DNA of 64,000 bases from Dactylonectria macrodidyma (lineage: Eukaryota; Ascomycota; Sordariomycetes; Hypocreales; Nectriaceae), in contig JAGMUV010000001.1 in NCBI GenBank assembly GCA_020744425.1, positions 3,782,001-3,846,000 on the forward strand, written 5' to 3'. How positions within the stretch are numbered: position 1 is the first letter of the stretch; every line of letters begins with the position of its first letter. Under the pieces are notes generated by a model. It saw only the letters and a program-made list of their open reading frames with translations, was not told the DNA's origin and searched no databases. The position numbers and the translations under genes are program-made. Positions 58,401-64,000 of the stretch are shown here, piece by piece.

Positions 58401-60185
58401 CAAAATCAGCAACGGTGTCATGCATGATGTGGTGGCGAGGTTGAAGGGAAGGAAGGTCGAGATGCCACCACCCCAGCCATCCCAATCGTGAATGCGGGTT
58501 TCGCCACCAATAATTCCCCGGACGCAATGTGAGACAGCCTTATCGTACAGCTCCGGTAATGGATCGTTCATGTCATCGAGTCACTTCGACGCCAGCGGCA
58601 GGCGCTCGTAATATTCAACGAGGGCTTCTTTCAACGAGAATTGAGTCTCCAAAGTCCACGTGTGCCAGATTTCTAGAAGTAAGATTCCAAGCTCGAGAAG
58701 GGCTACCTTCGGGTCTACATTCGGTTGAGGTAGTGCACTCGCGTTACTATCGTCGAATGTAAGAGATACAAACGGCCGGCCAAAGTCGATGTGAAGGTGG
58801 TCTCGAGAGGTATTATTGACATCGCCTGTCAGCCGAAGCAGAAAAAATATCATATCTTTTGACCACGTGCTTTGCAGCCACTGTGTTTGTAAGAGCTGGA
58901 GGAGATTCGAGGCGAGTCTGAGCGCAAGTAGCATCCGAAGTCTCAAGGGAAGGAGAGTACTATGGTGACGTGACTTATCATCACAGAGAAGGGATTTCAG
59001 TGCTATCCTGTCGGCTCTGTGGTATGGAATCACTGTCCTCTCATCCCTAGGTATCGATCCCAGTTGCTGGTTTCCAGTGAGGACAAATGCAAATTGTCTC
59101 TTCCTGCAGCTGGCTGCCTCAATAGCAGCACAGATGTCATCGACGAAGGTCACCTCAGACCTCACTGACGTACTTCCAGGGACAACAAGCGTTATATGAG
59201 GCGATTCAGAGGGCCGACTGACAAGCGATAGGGTTGAATTATCATCGGTGTCATCCTTCACACCTGCACCGCCGCTTCATGTCACAATGCCTGCCCTTGG
59301 TAGATGCTTGCCGCGAAGATGAGCTGGAAAAAGAAAACAGGCGTAGAGTTATCTCTCCTAACATGTTTCAAAATATCTGTAGCGTCGTCGACTCGGTCTT
59401 CGAGAAATAGCCTCGCCTCGTGGTTGTCTTGACATCCGGCTCTCCAGCCCTGAAAGATGGCCAGATATAGATCGTTGGCAAACCCCCGAACCTGGCGAAG
59501 GGCTTTTGCAAGCTTGGCAGCCCTTCAGGACGATGAGTCCCCGATCGGCTGGCGGTTTGACAAGATGATTCTTGCGAAGCGATCAAGTGTGGTAGTGGTA
59601 TCATCAAGGTCCCGAATGGCAGTCTTGAGTTCAGTTGCTCGGAACACAAGCTTGACTCTTGGAATCAGGTCCAGCCACCCGCCATTCACTTCTTGATTCG
59701 ACTTTACAATTGCAAGCAAGTTGTCCGTGGGATCCTGTTGCCAGATATAAGCCTCCGTAAGCTCAAACGCTGTTGCAAATCACTATTCGCAAACAGACCC
59801 TAAAGGCAGGCACGAGACCTGTGATATTCCTAGCTTTGCTCTTGACAATATCATCGCTTTGCCTGAGCGCCCCGGTAAATGCGGCAGTATTTTCCGGTCC
59901 CAAGTAGTCTAGAAGTTGATTTTTAACGCTTTTATCGCTCAAATATCCAACTGGGTCATCATGTAGGCCCGAAACGTCCTCATATCCGCTTCCGATAAGG
60001 AGTGACCTGACTGTCTCTGCAAGTGTTCGCTGTTGCAGGAGGAGTGCAAGAGCCAGCTTCTCGACGAAATGCCGCTTCCGAAAGGAAATTATGCCTCTTT
60101 GAATTCCATCCTTAGACAAGTCAACGGCTGCGAAAAGGATCGGGAGAGCCCCAAGCAAAAGACCTGCAACCTCGATTCCTGACAT
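58389..60185 (-). pseudogene. DUF7580 / HeLo-like-type protein gene, inactivated
   Basis: Reads from ATG 60185 as MSGIEVAGLLLGALPILFAA, the N-terminus typical of fungal DUF7580 (prion-inhibition/HeLo-related) proteins. An intron or frameshift near 59790 leads to AYIWQQDPTDN and RATELKTAIRDLDDTTTTLD. An in-frame TGA follows DSSS, after which sense continues (RAAKLAKALRQVRGFANDLY). A frameshift near 59265 leads into the C-terminal DUF7580 block: VDPKVALLELGILLLEIWHT, LKEALVEYYERLPLASK, stop, LDDMNDPLPELYDKAVSHCV. The stop after LASK is TGA where relatives have Trp, a G-to-A change. Relatives are thought to take part in heterokaryon incompatibility or cell death signalling. At least two nonsense changes and one frameshift. 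Confidence 0.8.
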
Positions 60186-60374
60186 GAGAGCGCATCTACT
60201 AAAATAGTCGGAGAAGTTGTGGGTAAACGTAAATCCTGTACGCGAGGTTGGTCTCAATCAAAGCAGGTTTGAGATGATATCGCGGATGAGTAGCAATCCC
60301 TGGGTGGCTGGGTGCGGGGGATTGGAGCTCGCTGTTGGTTGATTATTAGATAATTAATGGGGTCGTTGGGCTCA
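60186..60374. promoter_or_regulatory. divergent intergenic region between two decayed genes
   Basis: A 189-bp spacer separating the ATG of the DUF7580-type relic and the first ATG of the zinc-finger relic. No motif stands out. Confidence 0.3.
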
Positions 60375-62384
60375 TGAGCAAAGGTCTGTTCTCGAACCTC
60401 GGATATCAAATAGTCTCAAAAATCCTAGGTGTCCTGGATGACTCGAATATGGCGGAGGCAACAAAAAGGGAGACCATCGCCAACACGGGTCTTGAGACCG
60501 TGAAGCTTTTCACGCGGGTCAAGGCTATTGACAACCTCGTTGGGAATCCAAGACATGAAGAATGACCCAAGGCTTGATTTTCTGCTGAAGCCGACCGTTT
60601 TGAGCTTTGGGCTGCGAATCTGGGTCTCTTCGTATCGGGCCATGGTTCACTGGATTATCGTGTCAGGCCGGCGGAGAACATACAGCACACATTACAGAGA
60701 TTCATGACCGGTCTTAACAAGTCGTTGGTAGAAGGTCAATCCCCATCCAGGCTGCACTGTTCATACCTCGCTAATGTTAATCTGATTAGTGCTCGAGTAC
60801 TCCGCAGCCAATAGCGACCCATCGACGACAGAGGTGCGAGAAGATCCAGCAGACAACCCTCTGGACATAGAGTCCTTGGACGAAGATGAAGACTCAGATA
60901 TAGACCTGCTTCTGGACGGCGTAAAAGACCCGATTGACCGACTTTACAAGCTCTCGATATGGATCCGCAATCCATCATCTAGATTCGCGTCGTCAAAGGC
61001 CCTGCGCTATCAACAAATTGATCCAGAGCCCAGCGCTGACCTCCTGCAAGTTGTCGATGAATTTGACTACGATTATGTCAGTTCGCTCTTTTTGCAGTAT
61101 CGACGGATAATCCACTAGAGTACAAGGATAGAGATGATGATGCGGACAATGTGTGGGAGCCAATCCGGACCATGCTCTCGCAACATAAGTCTACTTCTTG
61201 GAAGGCACAGAGTCATTTCTTTTTCGTCGCATAGCCCGCGCAAACGTTCGCCGAAGACAGCAATTTGCATATTGGAAGAAACATCGAGAAAATCTCAGTC
61301 AACGCACAAAGACAGTTACACAACACATCGAGGTTCACAATGGGATGGCACCAATTCAACCCAACGTGGAGATACAAGCCAACGGGGTTCCAAAGCCCTT
61401 AATGGATCCTGTCCAATCTGTCACGGCCGCTAGCAGTCTGAACATTCCTCAGCTGTCCATCAGGGATGACCAATCTAATGCATCGGTTTCCGAGTATGCT
61501 CCTTCAATCTAGCAGCCCGGCAAGGAGATTGTAGACTTTTCTCACGCGCCGAAACGGCCACCAAGCGAAAAGTTTTTCGAGTGTCCTTATTGCTTCACAT
61601 TGTGCTCGACGGCACTCCTGACCGAAAAAGCATGGAAGTGAAGGCCCCCAGATACTGGTATGGCTATGAAGCAGACAACACTAATGGCAATTACAGAGCC
61701 CACCTCATACACGACCTACGGCCCTACATATGTACATACGAACGCTGCAAAAATCCGGATCAGCTGTACGACACCCGCCAAGGCTGGATCCAACACGAGA
61801 ATGCTTCGCATCGAAGGGTATTGCGTTGCCCAGAGCACCCAGATCAAACCTTTCCTAAACTCGAGGGATATCAAGAGCACTTACGCAATGGACACGCCAA
61901 CTATGGTAATGAAATATCTGCGATCTTCATCAGCCATGCTAGCGTATCGACCTTAACCTCTCCGGGCAGATGCAGCCCAATATGCCCATTATCTCTATCT
62001 ACTGCTAGGGCACTAGAAAGCCATATCGCACTGCATCTGGAGCGATTTTCTTTGTTTTCATTACCGAGATCTGTTGGTGAAGATGACAATGATGCAAATG
62101 AAGCCGACTCAAATAAAGCTAATGTTGCTCTTGATGGCTCCAGGGACGAAGCATTCGATGAAGATATGGAATTTCCGGATGAATTAGAAGAGGCAGAAAA
62201 GCTGCGGTGGGCGGCAGAGAGAGGCTATAAGGCCATCTCCAAGCTGCTACTCGACACCGGCAAGGCCAACCCAGACGCCAAAGACAAGGATGCTCCCAAG
62301 AACAGTACGAATCCTGATGAAATTGTTTTTGCGCCCGCTCGAATGACCTTTGATTCTGCTCGAGGGAACAAATCTAGAAAATAA
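60375..62384 (+). pseudogene. fungal C2H2-finger / ankyrin signalling-type protein gene, inactivated and truncated
   Basis: After MSKGLFSNLGYQIVSKIL the frame meets two TGA codons near 60565-60580, then AEADRFELWAANLGLFVSGH and GSLDYRV, the N-terminal block of a common ascomycete family. An intron at about 60735-60788 is in phase (VEVLEY). DPIDRLYKLSIWIRNPSSRF and ALRYQQIDPEPSADLL follow, then frameshifts near 61095 and 61190, then RRIARANVRRRQQFAYWKKH. A TAG lies at 61510. FFECPYCFTLCSTALLTEKA then runs through an in-phase intron (61638-61696) into AHLIHDLRPYICTYERCKNP, ENASHRRVLRCPEHP and PICPLSLSTARALESHIALH (C2H2-like zinc sites). The C-terminus stops in the first ankyrin helix (ISKLLLDTGKANPDAKDKD), so the usual ankyrin array is missing. 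Confidence 0.8.
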
Positions 62385-62553
62385 ATAAAGCAGTATATAA
62401 AGTATAATATCGATCTACTTATAATATATTTTAAAGTCAGCTGAATCAAGCCAAAAAAAACCCGCCCGTGAAATAGGTATGTTGAGAATTGAAGCTGAAA
62501 ACAACTTGCTTGGGCGATTTCCACAAGTGATGGAATGTCGAGGCCACGTGACT

Positions 62554-62580
62554 ATCATATCGATAAGCTATCGATATGAT
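62554..62580. repeat. perfect 12-bp inverted repeat, 3-base loop
   Basis: ATCATATCGATA (62554-62565), AGC, TATCGATATGAT (62569-62580). Could be a binding site for a dimeric factor or the centre of a lost element. Confidence 0.8.
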
Positions 62581-62884
62581 GCACTGGCTCGCAAGATTGG
62601 AACACTCGTTTCTCGAACATTCCGTCGTTCGGGACGGCCAATGTTATTCGTTAAGCCACTCTTTCGCTGGCTTTGGGGGCAGCCTTGTGAAAGACACAAT
62701 TTATTAAGGAAACGGCGAACTGGAGTAGGAATAGGGCTGAGAATGGCATAACCGTGGTGCTCCTAAGTGTGGCTCAAAAAACTGTGGCGCGGCGACTGTT
62801 TTATTCCTCAAGGCATAGTGGTGCAGAAGCGTTCGATAGGAGTGGCCACTGCGGGGCTAGCGTAGGATGACTGCTGACATAATT

Positions 62885-62902
62885 TGGGCACCCGGGTGCC
62901 CA
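62885..62902. repeat. perfect 18-bp GC-rich palindrome
   Basis: TGGGCACCCGGGTGCCCA is its own reverse complement, with no loop. It could be the joined ends of two inverted repeats or a protein-binding site. Confidence 0.85.
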
Positions 62903-63360
62903 TGTAACGAGGCGGCGATACGAGGAGACTTGATGCAAACCAGAATAAAAACATACTACTTAACCAACCAGATTAGCGGCCAAACCTGGCGATACTAACA
63001 CCAAACAGCCTCAAGCTGGCAGACCATGCTTCAGCTGCTGAGAATAGGATACTGAACACTTAGAGAAATTGGCCTTCAAGCAGGCCTGTCACGCAGAGTT
63101 AAGCGAGGCAAGACCGATCAGCGGACGAGAAAGAATGTGGGGCTTCTGGGAGATGCGAATGATAAACTTAGAATTGTGAATAGCCTAGCGCACTTGGCCC
63201 TATGAGGTTAGTCCTCCCGGGCGGAATAAATTTCATTCATTATTTGTTAGCCCTCCTGTCTATAACCAGAGAACCGGCCAGCACCCAGCATATTTCTAAT
63301 ATCTCGACATCTTTCTCTACCACTTCGATTTCTCCATCATCCATTAACCATTTAGTTCCC

Positions 63361-64000
63361 TCAGGCGGAGGCAGCTTTCTCGGCCAGCTGCAAGCCTTCG
63401 AGGGTACCCCGGATCGACTCCTCCAAAGTCGTCCAGCCGGGACGGCCAAGCTCACGGAGGAGCTGCTCCGCCTTATCACGGGGCTCGATTTCGTTCGGAT
63501 CTTCTCCACCCGAGAAATTCTCGGGGAATGTCTTCTCCGGCTCAATCTTTCGTAGGATTCCGAGGATCGAGTCCCAGCTGAAAGGATAAGCCAAGCCAAA
63601 AATTCGTTGGCCTTGTACATGTTCAAAGATACCGGCGGCAACATGCAGTCTGCCAGTATCTTGCGTATCGATGAAGTATTCTACAAATAGACATCAGTTT
63701 GGGCTCGGTCCAGCAGAAGCAACGGAACATACGTCGAGGAACCATGTGGTGGAAGTCAACAACCTGTCCATTGAACAAGAAGGCTGGCATTCCAGCGCTG
63801 CTGGGGAAGCCTTGGTGAACGGGATCGACGGACTTTCCAAAGTTCACGTTAGGGAGCACTTAGAGAGCGTTAGCTGGTGAGAAGAAGTCAGTCTCGTCGA
63901 CATGACGTACCAGTGTTGACCACAAGGTCAGGGCGCTCGTTCTGATGCTCCTTGTGATATTTCCAAACTTCTTGCTCAGCCTGGGTCTTGCTGGCAGAAT
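63361..64000 (-). CDS. NAD-dependent epimerase/dehydratase-type reductase, 3' part, cut by the window edge
   Basis: Three exons visible on the minus strand: 64000-63911 (continues outside), 63858-63733, 63680-63361, all in phase. The first visible codons, SASKTQAEQEVW, follow what is probably the catalytic Tyr of the Y-x-x-x-K motif; its codon straddles the window edge, and the Lys is in ASKT. Then come RPDLVVNT and VLPNVNFGKSVDPVHQGFPS (substrate-side region), FHHMVPR, YFIDTQDTGRLHVAAGIFEH (family block where a conserved Asp-Val-Arg-Asp usually stands) and a C-terminal helical part ending EGLQLAEKAASA. The pattern fits the extended short-chain reductases of the aldehyde/cinnamoyl-CoA reductase type. 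Substrate unknown; no damage seen. Confidence 0.82.

Larger units (their letters stand above)
62385..63360. other. spacer with two strong palindromes and a possible helix-turn-helix scrap
   Basis: No supported gene. The 90-codon frame at 62479-62751 has no recognised domain. A plus frame at about 63055-63204 reads LREIGLQAGLSRRVKRGKTD and LLGDANDKLRIVNSLAHLAL; the first part resembles a transposase-type helix-turn-helix, but this is weak. The 3' flank of the reductase gene (minus, ending 63361) lies at the right edge. Confidence 0.35.

Overview
The window looks like a chromosome arm of a filamentous ascomycete, probably Eurotiales-like. The genes carry many short introns (about 45-130 bp) with GT..AG ends, and the families are typical of such fungi: a LaeA-like methyltransferase, a fungal rhodopsin-domain membrane protein, a DUF7580-type protein, a GPI-anchored Cys-rich protein and ascomycete Copia and Gypsy elements. 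The centre has the signature of repeat-induced point mutation (RIP): C-to-T and G-to-A changes, extreme TpA richness and stops in every frame.

Layout. (1) 1-14.4 kb is a gene-poor flank. It holds a rhodopsin-domain gene with a broken exon 1/2 join, a transposon graveyard (hAT, two LINE families, a Helitron-associated DUF6570 fragment), an intact nine-exon methyltransferase, a decayed ABC transporter end containing a microinversion, a shortened Cdc48-like AAA protein and a single-exon ankyrin protein. (2) 14.4-51.3 kb is one RIP-degraded island of nested repeats. I could resolve the stack from target-site duplications (TSDs): repeat C copy 1 contains a 141-bp solo LTR and Gypsy element A; A contains Gypsy element B and an intact Copia element; B contains a TA-flanked MITE. 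To the right lie a second copy of repeat C inside a 551-bp LTR (family D), and a gag-protease-only family D element. (3) 51.3-64 kb is a second gene flank. It holds a four-exon membrane protein, a GPI-anchored protein, fragments of TPR, ankyrin and other fungal domains, a DUF6891 gene, a decayed DUF7580 gene, a decayed zinc-finger/ankyrin gene and the 3' end of an NAD-dependent reductase/epimerase gene.

The only element that looks alive is the Copia retrotransposon (28200-34752, minus strand). Its two 248-bp LTRs look identical by eye, it has a 5-bp TSD, one uninterrupted 1696-codon gag-pol frame, and normal base composition inside otherwise RIP-destroyed DNA. It must have arrived after RIP had acted on its target. 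The other genes do not form an obvious pathway; the window is better read as accessory, repeat-driven DNA with a few intact genes and many relics. I saw no CRISPR array, rRNA gene or convincing tRNA gene.
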